A stretch of DNA of 51,205 nucleotides from Bryobacterales bacterium (lineage in GTDB: Bacteria > Acidobacteriota > Terriglobia > Bryobacterales > Bryobacteraceae). A model generated the notes under the pieces. It was not told the DNA's origin, ran no database searches, and worked only from the letters and a program-made list of their open reading frames with translations. The stretch covers positions 1-51,205 of the forward strand of contig JADLBD010000289.1 of NCBI GenBank assembly GCA_020847975.1, given 5' to 3'. This document shows, one piece after another, positions 1-7,085 of the stretch; position 1 is the first letter of the stretch; each line of letters starts with the position of its first letter. Made by a program: the position numbers and the translations under genes.

Positions 1-857
1 CCCGCGGATTCTCCGGCTGGTATCGCGGCAGTTCCTGCTCCATCAGCATGGTGGCCGTTGCCAAAGATGGCGATTCCATGGAGCGCGACTACTGGTATTC
101 GGCCGCGCGCAGCTACCACAAGCTCGAACCGGCGGCCGCCATCGGCCGCAAGGCTGCCGAGCGCGCGCTGCGCCGCCTGCACGCCCGCAAAGTCACGACG
201 CGGAAGGTGCCCATCCTCTTTGAGCCGCAGGTGGCCCGTTCCCTGCTCGGAGATATCTTCGATGCCGTCGCCGGCGATTCCATCTACCGCAAGGCTTCGT
301 TTCTCGTGGGAAAGCTCGGTGAGCGCGTGGCCTCGAAGAATGTTACGGTGGTCGACGACGCCACGCTCCCGGGATTGTTCGGTTCCCAGCCCTTCGATGA
401 TGAAGGCGTGCCTTCCCGCCGCACCGTGGTGATCGAGGACGGCATCCTCAAGAGCTACCTCCTCAACACCTACACCGCGCGCAAGCTCGGGCTGAAAACC
501 ACGGGCAATGCCTCCCGCGGCATCACCGGCAACGCCCACGTCGGCCACGGAAATTTCTTCCTCCGCCCGGGCTCGGAGTCTCCTTCCTCCCTTCTTGCCG
601 GCATCAAAAACGGATTTTACGTTACTGAATTGATCGGCTCCGGCGTCAATATTGTTACCGGCGATTATTCCCAGGGAGCCGCCGGGCTGTGGATTGAGAA
701 CGGCGAGTTGGCCTATCCTGTATCGGAGGTGACCATCGCGGGCAATCTCAAGGAAATGCTCTGTAACGTGCAGGCAATCGGCACGGACCTCGAGTTTCGC
801 ACGCCGGTCGCTTCACCCACGATCCTGATTGGGGAGATGATGGTCAGTGGCCAGTAA
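1..857 (+). CDS. pmbA: PmbA/TldD-family metalloprotease, C-terminal part (5' truncated by window edge)
   Basis: PmbA (TldE) pairs with TldD to form a heterodimeric protease that processes small peptides and unfolded proteins in the cytoplasm. The frame is open from base 3, without a stop or an obvious true start, so the N-terminus lies outside the window. Family signatures are the SCSISMVAVAKDGD strand near the start, GNASRGITGNA in the middle, and the C-terminal block VTELIGSGVNIVTGDYSQGA followed by YPVSEVTIAGNLKEM. The metal-binding HExxxH belongs to TldD; the PmbA subunit normally lacks it, and I see none here. The stop overlaps the GTG start of the next gene by 11 bases, so the two are probably co-transcribed. 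TldD should lie just upstream if the usual tldD-pmbA order holds; that is inference. Confidence 0.9.
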   Translation, partial: RGFSGWYRGSSCSISMVAVAKDGDSMERDYWYSAARSYHKLEPAAAIGRKAAERALRRLHARKVTTRKVPILFEPQVARSLLGDIFDAVAGDSIYRKASFLVGKLGERVASKNVTVVDDATLPGLFGSQPFDDEGVPSRRTVVIEDGILKSYLLNTYTARKLGLKTTGNASRGITGNAHVGHGNFFLRPGSESPSSLLAGIKNGFYVTELIGSGVNIVTGDYSQGAAGLWIENGELAYPVSEVTIAGNLKEMLCNVQAIGTDLEFRTPVASPTILIGEMMVSGQ

Positions 858-1314
858 ACCCGAAGCGAAACCGCTTTTCAGCCTCCCGCTCGTCCTCATG
901 GCGCTCATCGCGCTGCTTGCCGGAGGAGCCTTCTGGTATCTCGGGCGGCATCCCGGCGATTCGGTTCAAGGTCCCGTGCTCACGCCGGAGGCCAAGGCTT
1001 ACGTACGCAACCTCCAACTGAGCGGCGTGGAAATGAAGGCCGCCGAAAACGCCATCCACCAGCAAGTGGTCGAAATCACCGGCAAAATCACCAATAACGG
1101 AGACCGCCATCTGAGATCCGTGAAGATCACCTGCATTTTCTACGACCCCTACACCCAGGTGGTCCTCAAGGAACGGGTGGAGATCGTGCGCTCGCGGTCG
1201 GGCGGACTCGCTCCCGGCGAGACCAAGCCTTTCCGCCTGCCGTTCGACAATCTCCCCGAAAGCTGGAACCAGGCAATGCCTCAACTGGTGATTGCCGGGA
1301 TTCTCTTTGGCTGA
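847..1314 (+). CDS. Small membrane-anchored FxLYD-like protein
   Basis: A 155-residue protein starting at a GTG inside the end of pmbA. Residues 10-33 form one hydrophobic segment (SLPLVLMALIALLAGGAFWY), a signal anchor that would place the rest outside the cytoplasm. Residues 50-150 are a beta-rich domain with ITGKITNNGDRHLRSVKIT and a following FYDPYTQVVLKE strand. That pattern is typical of FxLYD/DUF2393-like immunoglobulin-fold domains, where 'N-G-D-R-x-L-x-x-V' marks the strand turn. No catalytic residues are visible. It lies between pmbA and a receiver-domain gene with overlaps or 1-base spacing, so it is almost certainly in the same operon. Its role is unknown. Confidence 0.75.
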   Translation: MASKPEAKPLFSLPLVLMALIALLAGGAFWYLGRHPGDSVQGPVLTPEAKAYVRNLQLSGVEMKAAENAIHQQVVEITGKITNNGDRHLRSVKITCIFYDPYTQVVLKERVEIVRSRSGGLAPGETKPFRLPFDNLPESWNQAMPQLVIAGILFG

Positions 1315-1315
1315 C

Positions 1316-2929
1316 ATGGCGCGCCTGCTTCTCGTCGATGATGACCCGGACCAGTTGGAACTACGCCGCCTTCTTCTGGAACAAGCCGGACATGAGGTGG
1401 CCGCGGCGGCATCTGTCGCCGATGCAATCAGCCTCTTCCTTTCCCATACACCGGAAATCGCCGTCATGGACCTGCGCCTGCCGCACACTCGCGATGGTCT
1501 GGCCCTCATTCGCCGTCTACGCTCCGAATCGCCCGCAACGCGCATCATGGTGCTTTCCGGCTGGTCCGCCGATCTCGCCAACCTCCCCGAGGAGCAAATG
1601 GTCGATCAGGTGCTCACCAAGCCCGTGAGGTCGCAACAACTGGTGCAATTCATCGCCAAACTCGCTCTCTGCCTCATCGCACTGCTGCCCCTGCGCGCCG
1701 CCACCGCCGGCAATGAATTCCCCTTCCAACTCGATGCTCCCGCCGAAGTGGTCGCGGACCTGGATTTAAGCGCTCCGGACGCCGATTGGGGCCGCCCCGG
1801 ACGCGAAAGCGCGCTCGCCCTCATCACCGTCGATGGCGCCGGCACGCAGCACCTCATGGTCTATGGAGGCGGCCAGCGCCATCACTACCAGGTCTTCCTT
1901 GGCCCGCTGGAGCCTGGAGCGCACACTGTGAAGGTCGAGCGACACCCCGAGTACTCCGCGCGCGGGATTCACCTGGAAGTTCACAATGTAACCTACCGCC
2001 AGTACAAGCCCACGGACGCCGGCTACGCGGTGATCGCCAACGCGCCCGTTCTTTTCGCGCGCCGGAACACCATCGGGAAATTTACCGATGTTCCGATGAT
2101 CCTCTATTGCGAGCGCCTCGGCGACGCCTCCCTGCGCTACACCATGATCTTCTCCAACGAGGACGGCGGCACCTCGACGCGCGCTCTCATGGCCCGCTGG
2201 GGGCGGACCACCGACATCGAATACATTTACGAGGTGTGGCCCGGCAAGACCGGCAAGCCGCTCAAGGCGCAGTTGCAGACCAACAATCACAAGGATGTCG
2301 AATTCCGCGGAAAGCGCGAGGGCTTCCATCCCTTGCTGGGCGTGGTCACGGACAACAACATGGTGGCCGATGACGCTGCCTCCCCCATCCGCTATCAACT
2401 CGCCCCGGTGATCGTGGACCTCACCAACGCCTCGCGCGAGAAGGTGATGGACGAGCATCCCATCACCTATCTCATCAGCGCCCGCGAACTGGAACGCGAA
2501 GGAAAGTTGCGCACGTTCGGCACGGCGGAGGGCACGAAGATCAGCGCGCCGGAAAACTATCTGTTCGTGGAAATGCGCGTGTTGAACAAGGACGCCCGCG
2601 TGGCAGTGCTGGTGCGCTTGCAGGAGGACAACTTCTTCCGCTCCTCGAACCGCGGCGTCTATGACATGGGAATCGAGCGCAGCGGCTGGGTCCGCACAGC
2701 CATTGAACTCCCGCCGGCGACGCAACCGGCGCAGATCGCCCAGATTGCTTTCCAGTGTCTGCCCGAGGCCAAGAGCGAAGGAGCAGGCTCCTGCCGCGTG
2801 GACGCCATCGGCAAGATGTTCTTCCTCAATTCCAGGCAGATTCCCGACCCCAGCTTCTACCGGCCGGGAATGGACCGTGGACCGTGGGTCATCCCTGCCG
2901 GAGATTTGCGGGTCCTCTCCCTGCGATGA
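1316..2929 (+). CDS. Receiver (REC) domain fused in frame to a secreted-type unknown domain
   Basis: The ATG at 1316 follows the previous stop by one base; 537 residues. Residues 1-118 are a complete response-regulator receiver domain: acidic pair D8/D9, phospho-acceptor D52 (AVMDLRLP), S81 (VLSGW) and K102 (LTKPV). The last REC helix runs straight into a hydrophobic stretch and an Ala-x-Ala-like end (LALCLIALLPLRAATAG, about 120-136) that reads as a signal peptide. About 400 residues of secreted-type beta-rich sequence of no family I recognise follow. In-frame GTG codons at 1625 and 1640 would each give a protein starting with that signal peptide. The locus may therefore encode a membrane-tethered REC protein, or two proteins from one frame. 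No histidine kinase lies nearby. The last codons overlap the next ATG (ATGA). Confidence 0.75.
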   Translation: MARLLLVDDDPDQLELRRLLLEQAGHEVAAAASVADAISLFLSHTPEIAVMDLRLPHTRDGLALIRRLRSESPATRIMVLSGWSADLANLPEEQMVDQVLTKPVRSQQLVQFIAKLALCLIALLPLRAATAGNEFPFQLDAPAEVVADLDLSAPDADWGRPGRESALALITVDGAGTQHLMVYGGGQRHHYQVFLGPLEPGAHTVKVERHPEYSARGIHLEVHNVTYRQYKPTDAGYAVIANAPVLFARRNTIGKFTDVPMILYCERLGDASLRYTMIFSNEDGGTSTRALMARWGRTTDIEYIYEVWPGKTGKPLKAQLQTNNHKDVEFRGKREGFHPLLGVVTDNNMVADDAASPIRYQLAPVIVDLTNASREKVMDEHPITYLISARELEREGKLRTFGTAEGTKISAPENYLFVEMRVLNKDARVAVLVRLQEDNFFRSSNRGVYDMGIERSGWVRTAIELPPATQPAQIAQIAFQCLPEAKSEGAGSCRVDAIGKMFFLNSRQIPDPSFYRPGMDRGPWVIPAGDLRVLSLR

Positions 2930-3162
2930 GCCAGGACCTCATCCTCAGGATCAAAGTCATCCCCAAGAGCAGCCGCACGGAGATGGCGGGCGAAATGGCG
3001 GACGGCACCTTGAAGGTGCGCGTCGCTGCTCCGCCCGAGAAAGGCAAAGCCAACGCGGAACTTTGCGCGTTCCTGGCGAAACACTACGGCGTCCCGCGCG
3101 GCCGGGTGGCCATCCTGAGCGGTGAAACTTCGCCCCTTAAACACGTCCGCATCAAGCGCTGA
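2926..3162 (+). CDS. YggU/DUF167 family protein
   Basis: A 78-residue protein starting at the ATG that overlaps the preceding stop (ATGA), so translational coupling is likely. It matches the small DUF167 (YggU) fold from end to end: LRIKVIPKSSRTEM at the start, then LKVRVAAPPEKGKANAEL and a final basic strand ending in HVRIKR. The PPEKGKAN motif is the family hallmark. YggU proteins are widespread, structurally characterised, and of unknown biochemical role. It is the last gene of the rightward run that begins with pmbA; the next gene converges on it with only two bases between the stops. No terminator hairpin is visible there. Confidence 0.9.
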   Translation: MSQDLILRIKVIPKSSRTEMAGEMADGTLKVRVAAPPEKGKANAELCAFLAKHYGVPRGRVAILSGETSPLKHVRIKR

Positions 3163-3164
3163 CG

Positions 3165-4469
3165 CTATTTCCGCAACACTCCTTTGTCAAAATGCAGAAT
3201 GGTGACGCCGCCTTCCACCGCGTGCCGGTAGAGCCATTCCTCGTATCCCTCCACCGGATGCGATTCGATCTCATCGGGCGGCCCCAGGCGGATATACACT
3301 CTTCCGCGATCCGTCATCCAGCCAGGAAGATCTTTCCCCGGAAATCTTTGGTTCGCGTAAGAAATTCGCCGGTAATGCTCCTGCTTCGCTTCGTTCTCTT
3401 CGGTATCCGGAGTGGGATCGCGGCGCTTCCAGAAACCCTCGATGAACGCATTGCGCTCCTCGTTGCTCAACAGCTTCTTGAAGTCCCGCAGTTCCCAGTT
3501 CTCGATGATGTAGACCACATCTTCGTTGAGCCACTTCCTGTACGGCGCCGGGATCTCCGCGTTTTGCGAATACACATACGGAGCGATCAGGCACACCGCC
3601 GCTAGCGCCGCACACGCCGGGGCCATCCACGCGGCACGCGCCTCGCGGTCCCTGCCAAGCAGCCGCTCGACACGCACCCGCAGCGCGCCTTGCGTCGCCG
3701 CCGGCAGCAATGCCTGCGCGCGATATTCCTCCAACCGCACCAGCGCCGACGCCAGCGCCACTCTGTCTCCCAGCGCCGCCGCCGCCATCTCGTCGCAGGC
3801 GTATTCGCGCTCTTTCCGCATCCGCGCCGACATCCACCACACTGCCGGGTGGTAGAAAAGCAGCGTCTCGGCCGCCATTTGCAGCAGGTTCACCAGGTAA
3901 TCCCGGCGTACCACGTGCGCCAGTTCATGCGCCAGAATGGCCTCCAACTGCGCCGGAGTCAGCCCGGCCACGGCCGCCGCGGGCGCCAGAATCACCGGCT
4001 TCAGCCAGCCGTATGCCGATGGGCTCGGTAGCCAGTCAGCGCGCCGCAGAAGCACTTCCCGCGTAATCCCCATCCTCCGCTTCACCTTGTCCAGCGCATC
4101 CTGCCATGCCTCGAGCGGAGCCTCCGTGCGGCGCCGCACCTTCTGAACCAGCGCCGCCCACCCTGCCGCCCGCCAGGCGCCAACGCCCGTCACTCCGCCA
4201 ATCCATCCCCACGCACACCGGGACATCCACTGTGCCAAAGCGGATGCTGCCGCTACCCCGCCGCCCGGAGCCACCGCCGGTTCGAACCATGCTGCCAGCG
4301 CTGTCCACACAAACCACCCCGCCATCGCCGCCATCCCGCCCGCCGCCAGTGCGTACCGCAGCGTGGGCCGGCTTTCCACCGTGACCCGCAGCGCCAGCCA
4401 CAGCGCCGCCGCCACCAACACCCCCTGCCACAGGGAGTGCAACAACGCCATTCCAATTGCGTACATCAT
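3165..4469 (-). CDS. BlaR1/MecR1-like M56 membrane metallopeptidase with C-terminal GWxTD domain
   Basis: 434 residues from the ATG that overlaps the blaI stop (ATGATG), preceded by AGGAGAA about six bases upstream; an earlier in-frame GTG lacks such support. Hydrophobic helices at about 5-27, 38-62 and 85-108 precede the zinc-peptidase motif HELAH (181-185) and the conserved EREYACDE (220-227). A last membrane helix sits near 281-300. BlaR1/MecR1 proteins sense an external signal and then cleave the paired repressor. The external part here is not a penicillin-binding domain but a GWxTD domain (about 303-434, GWMTD at 383-387, then RVYIRLGPPDEIESH). The ligand is therefore probably not a beta-lactam, which is inference. 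It is co-transcribed with blaI. Confidence 0.9.
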   Translation of the reverse strand: MMYAIGMALLHSLWQGVLVAAALWLALRVTVESRPTLRYALAAGGMAAMAGWFVWTALAAWFEPAVAPGGGVAAASALAQWMSRCAWGWIGGVTGVGAWRAAGWAALVQKVRRRTEAPLEAWQDALDKVKRRMGITREVLLRRADWLPSPSAYGWLKPVILAPAAAVAGLTPAQLEAILAHELAHVVRRDYLVNLLQMAAETLLFYHPAVWWMSARMRKEREYACDEMAAAALGDRVALASALVRLEEYRAQALLPAATQGALRVRVERLLGRDREARAAWMAPACAALAAVCLIAPYVYSQNAEIPAPYRKWLNEDVVYIIENWELRDFKKLLSNEERNAFIEGFWKRRDPTPDTEENEAKQEHYRRISYANQRFPGKDLPGWMTDRGRVYIRLGPPDEIESHPVEGYEEWLYRHAVEGGVTILHFDKGVLRK

Positions 4470-4837
4470 GACTTCTTCTCCTGCTCGTCGATCCACCGCC
4501 GCATCGTCGCCAGATCCTCCGCCGACGCCGTCCCGCCCGAGATCGCCTGTTGCAACAAATCCAGCATCGATCCCCCGAAGGCCCGCTGCGCCAGGTCCTT
4601 CACCAACCGCCTCTGCATCTGCTCGCGCGGATGCAGGGCGCGGTAAACATGCGCGCGGCTCTGCTCATCCCGTTTCACCAGCTTCTTCTCCGTCATGATC
4701 TGCATCAGCTTCAACACAGTGGTGTAGCCGGTGGGGCGCGCCTGATTCAACTCCCCCGCCACCTCGCGCACCGTACAGGGGCCGCGGCTCCAGAGCACGC
4801 TAAGAATCGCCAGTTCGGCATCGGTGGGGCGAATCAT
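4466..4837 (-). CDS. blaI: BlaI/MecI/CopY-family transcriptional repressor
   Basis: 123 residues. The start is the ATG at 4837 because the family fold begins at once (IRPTDAELAILSVLWSRGPC), although the frame stays open upstream. It carries the winged-helix DNA-binding part (residues 1-75, with TVREVAGELN and TGYTTVLKLMQIM as the recognition region) and the helical dimer region (about 75-120). The M56 peptidase is the next gene, overlapping by four bases, as in bla and mec systems where the peptidase cleaves the repressor. Two palindromes upstream fit autoregulation. The promoter leaves almost no leader, so the transcript is probably leaderless. Confidence 0.93.
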   Translation of the reverse strand: MIRPTDAELAILSVLWSRGPCTVREVAGELNQARPTGYTTVLKLMQIMTEKKLVKRDEQSRAHVYRALHPREQMQRRLVKDLAQRAFGGSMLDLLQQAISGGTASAEDLATMRRWIDEQEKKS

Positions 4838-4845
4838 GCCACTAC

Positions 4846-4873
4846 AATATACGAAGCGATTCGTAGCTGTCAA
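4846..4873 (-). promoter_or_regulatory. blaI promoter (TTGACA-16-TATATT)
   Basis: On the minus strand TTGACA (4868-4873) and TATATT (4846-4851) are separated by 16 bases, close to a perfect housekeeping promoter. The -10 ends nine bases before the blaI ATG (4837). Transcription would therefore start within one to three bases of the start codon and give a leaderless message. Confidence 0.7.
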
Positions 4874-4886
4874 CGAAAATCTTCGT
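4850..4886. promoter_or_regulatory. Tandem palindromic operator, probable BlaI sites
   Basis: Two related palindromes lie 22 bases centre to centre, about two helical turns apart. The first is TACGAA-GCGA-TTCGTA (4850-4865) and the second is ACGAA-AATC-TTCGT (4873-4886). The first sits exactly between the -10 and -35 of blaI, and the second touches the -35. BlaI-family repressors bind such dyads as dimers. The region also faces the aldo/keto reductase gene, so both directions could be controlled. The palindromes are seen directly; the assignment to BlaI is inferred from position. Confidence 0.7.
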
Positions 4887-4902
4887 ACCTCCCCCAGGTC
4901 TC

Positions 4903-4908
4903 GTACAA
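4903..4908 (+). promoter_or_regulatory. Possible -10 box of the aldo/keto reductase gene
   Basis: TACAAT ends eight bases before the ATG at 4917. No convincing -35 is visible 16-18 bases upstream. If used, the transcript would be leaderless or nearly so. Confidence 0.4.
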
Positions 4909-4916
4909 TAGGATCA

Positions 4917-5951
4917 ATGCCCGCCACTCCTTCCGCCACCGCCCGCTTTGCCGCCCGCTTCCCGCAGGCCCAAAACAACCGGTTCTTCCGGCAGGCGCAA
5001 GGACTCACCGTCTCGAGCCTCGGCCTCGGCACCTACCTCGGCCCCATGACCGATGAGGCCGATACCTCCTACTCCCACGCTGTCCTAGCCGCCATCGAAG
5101 GCGGCATCAATGTCCTCGATACTTCCCTCAATTACCGCCACCAGCGGTCCGAACTCGCCATCGGCGCGGCTCTGCGCCATGTCTCTGAACGCCGCGAGGA
5201 ACTCGTCCTCTGCACCAAGGCTGGATATCTTGTCCCCGGCGCCACCCCCGTGCTTCCGGAAACGGAAATCGCGGGCAGCATGCATTCCATGGCGCCCGCC
5301 TTCCTCGAAGACCAGGTCACCCGTAGCCTCCACAACCTCGGCGTCGAAACCATCGACGTCTTCTATCTCCACAATCCCGAAACCCAACTCCGCTATCTCG
5401 ACCCGGAAACCTTCTACAACCGCATCGCCGCAGCTTTCGAAAAGCTCGAGAGCTTCGTTGCCGCGGGGCGCATCCGCTACTACGGCGCAGCCACCTGGGA
5501 TGGCTTCCGCCGCAACGGCCAACCCGACGGCCTCTCGCTCGCCCGCATGGCCGCGCTCGCCCGCGGCATCGCCGGCGACGCCCATCACTTCCGCTTTATC
5601 CAACTGCCTTTCAACCTCGCCATGGTGGAAGCCTTCGGACAGCGCGCTGAGACCCGCGATGGGCAGCGAATCAACGTACTCGAAGCCGCGCGCCAACTTG
5701 ACATCACGGTGGTCGCCAGCGCCTCGCTGTTACAATCGCGACTCGCCTCAGGTCTCCCCGAACCACTCGCCGAAAAGCTCGAAGCCCCCGGCCCGGATGC
5801 CATCCGCGCCATTCAGTTCGCCCGCTCCGCGCCGGGAATCACCACCGCGCTCGTAGGCATGGGCAATCCCGAACACGTCCGTCAAAACCTCGCCATCGCC
5901 GCTTGCGCGCCCCTCAGCGCGGACAAATTCCAAAGCCTGTTCTCCGCATAA
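4917..5951 (+). CDS. Aldo/keto reductase
   Basis: 344 residues from the ATG at 4917; the frame upstream crosses the operator region and is not coding. AKR enzymes are NAD(P)H-dependent TIM-barrel oxidoreductases of carbonyl compounds. The catalytic tetrad is present: D68 and Y73 in LDTSLNYR, K101 in LCTKAGY and H152 in VFYLHNPE. The barrel starts at LGLGTYLG (35-42), and the C-terminal part has the usual FARSAPGITTALVGMGN nucleotide-binding segment. It is transcribed divergently from blaI across a shared operator and is followed six bases later by a UvrC-like gene. The substrate cannot be told from the sequence. Confidence 0.92.
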   Translation: MPATPSATARFAARFPQAQNNRFFRQAQGLTVSSLGLGTYLGPMTDEADTSYSHAVLAAIEGGINVLDTSLNYRHQRSELAIGAALRHVSERREELVLCTKAGYLVPGATPVLPETEIAGSMHSMAPAFLEDQVTRSLHNLGVETIDVFYLHNPETQLRYLDPETFYNRIAAAFEKLESFVAAGRIRYYGAATWDGFRRNGQPDGLSLARMAALARGIAGDAHHFRFIQLPFNLAMVEAFGQRAETRDGQRINVLEAARQLDITVVASASLLQSRLASGLPEPLAEKLEAPGPDAIRAIQFARSAPGITTALVGMGNPEHVRQNLAIAACAPLSADKFQSLFSA

Positions 5952-5957
5952 GCCGCC

Positions 5958-7085
5958 GTGATTCTCTCCACTCCCCCCGTCACGCACGAGTTCGACGAAA
6001 CACAGGTGGATCGCGCGGTTGCCGCTTGTCCGAATGTGCCCGCCGTATTTCTCGTGTGGCCGGGGGAAGGCGCTCCCTACCTTGCCCGCACCGCGCTTCT
6101 CCACCGCCGCCTGATCCGCCTGCTTGCGCCGCGCAGCCATGCCTCAAAACTCCTGTACCTGCGCCCGGTCGCCCGGCGCATCGAATATTGGACCTACGGC
6201 TCGCGGCTCGAATCGAGCCTGCTGCTCTATTCCCTGGCGCGCCGCCACTTCCCCGAGGACTACGCCCGCATCCTCAAACTGCGCCAGCCCTCCTACGTCA
6301 AACTGATCCTCTCCAACCCCTTCCCGCGCACGCAGATCACCACGCGCCTCAGCGGCTCGGACTCCCTCCACTACGGTCCTCTCCCTTCCCGCGCCGCCGC
6401 CGAAAACTTCGAAAACGGCTTCCTTGACTTTTTCCAACTGCGCCGCTGCCAGGAGGATTTGCAGCCTTCCCCCGATCACCCCGGCTGCGTCTACGGCGAA
6501 ATGAACAAGTGTCTCCGTCCCTGCCAGCAGATTGTCACCGTCGAGGAATACGCAAGCGAAGCCCAGCGCGTGGCAGCCTTCCTTCGCTCCGGCGGCGAAA
6601 CGCTGGTGGATTCCATCCGCGCCGCGCGCGACCGCTGGAGCGAGGAACTCGAGTTCGAAGAAGCCGCCCGCATGCACAAGCGTCTCGAGAAGGCAGCCGC
6701 CATCCTCCAACTGCGCGGCGAACTCGCAACCGGCATCCAACGCTTGTGCGGGATTGCGGTCACTCCGGCAGTGGACTACGATGCCGTCGCGCTCTGGTTT
6801 CTCCTCGAAGGCGTCTGGCGCTACGGCGCGACACTTTCCCTGCGCGTCGAGGAAGGCCGCCCCGTCCCTCTCGACCGCCGCCTCAAGGAACTCGCGGCGG
6901 CCATTCCCCCCGCTGCCCGCATCCCCATACGCGAGCGCCAGGACCATCTCTCGCTCCTCGCCGCCTGGTTCTACTCGAGTTGGCGCGACGGCGAGTGGGT
7001 TCCCTTCCTCGAGCCCTCGGCTATCCCCTATCGAAAGCTGGTCAACGCGATTCACCGTGTCGCGCGCGCGAGAAACCCCACATAG
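5958..7085 (+). CDS. UvrC-like protein with degenerate GIY-YIG domain, UVR motif, no C-terminal nuclease
   Basis: 375 residues from a GTG six bases after the reductase stop. The N-terminal 100 residues align by eye with the UvrC GIY-YIG domain, but the key signature is decayed: the PG(V/I)Y strand has become VPAVFLVW, and YVGKA has become YLARTA with L-x-RRLIRLL still present. The next region keeps the UvrC zinc-like block: FFQLRRCQED, then CVYGEMNKCLRPC, then EEYASEAQRVAAFLRSGG. A UVR helical hairpin follows (ELEFEEAARMHKRLEKAAA). The RNase-H-like 5' nuclease and HhH domains of full UvrC (about 600 residues) are missing. It may be a non-catalytic UvrC paralogue that binds UvrB; that is inference. 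Its stop abuts the stop of the convergent gene. Confidence 0.75.
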   Translation: MILSTPPVTHEFDETQVDRAVAACPNVPAVFLVWPGEGAPYLARTALLHRRLIRLLAPRSHASKLLYLRPVARRIEYWTYGSRLESSLLLYSLARRHFPEDYARILKLRQPSYVKLILSNPFPRTQITTRLSGSDSLHYGPLPSRAAAENFENGFLDFFQLRRCQEDLQPSPDHPGCVYGEMNKCLRPCQQIVTVEEYASEAQRVAAFLRSGGETLVDSIRAARDRWSEELEFEEAARMHKRLEKAAAILQLRGELATGIQRLCGIAVTPAVDYDAVALWFLLEGVWRYGATLSLRVEEGRPVPLDRRLKELAAAIPPAARIPIRERQDHLSLLAAWFYSSWRDGEWVPFLEPSAIPYRKLVNAIHRVARARNPT

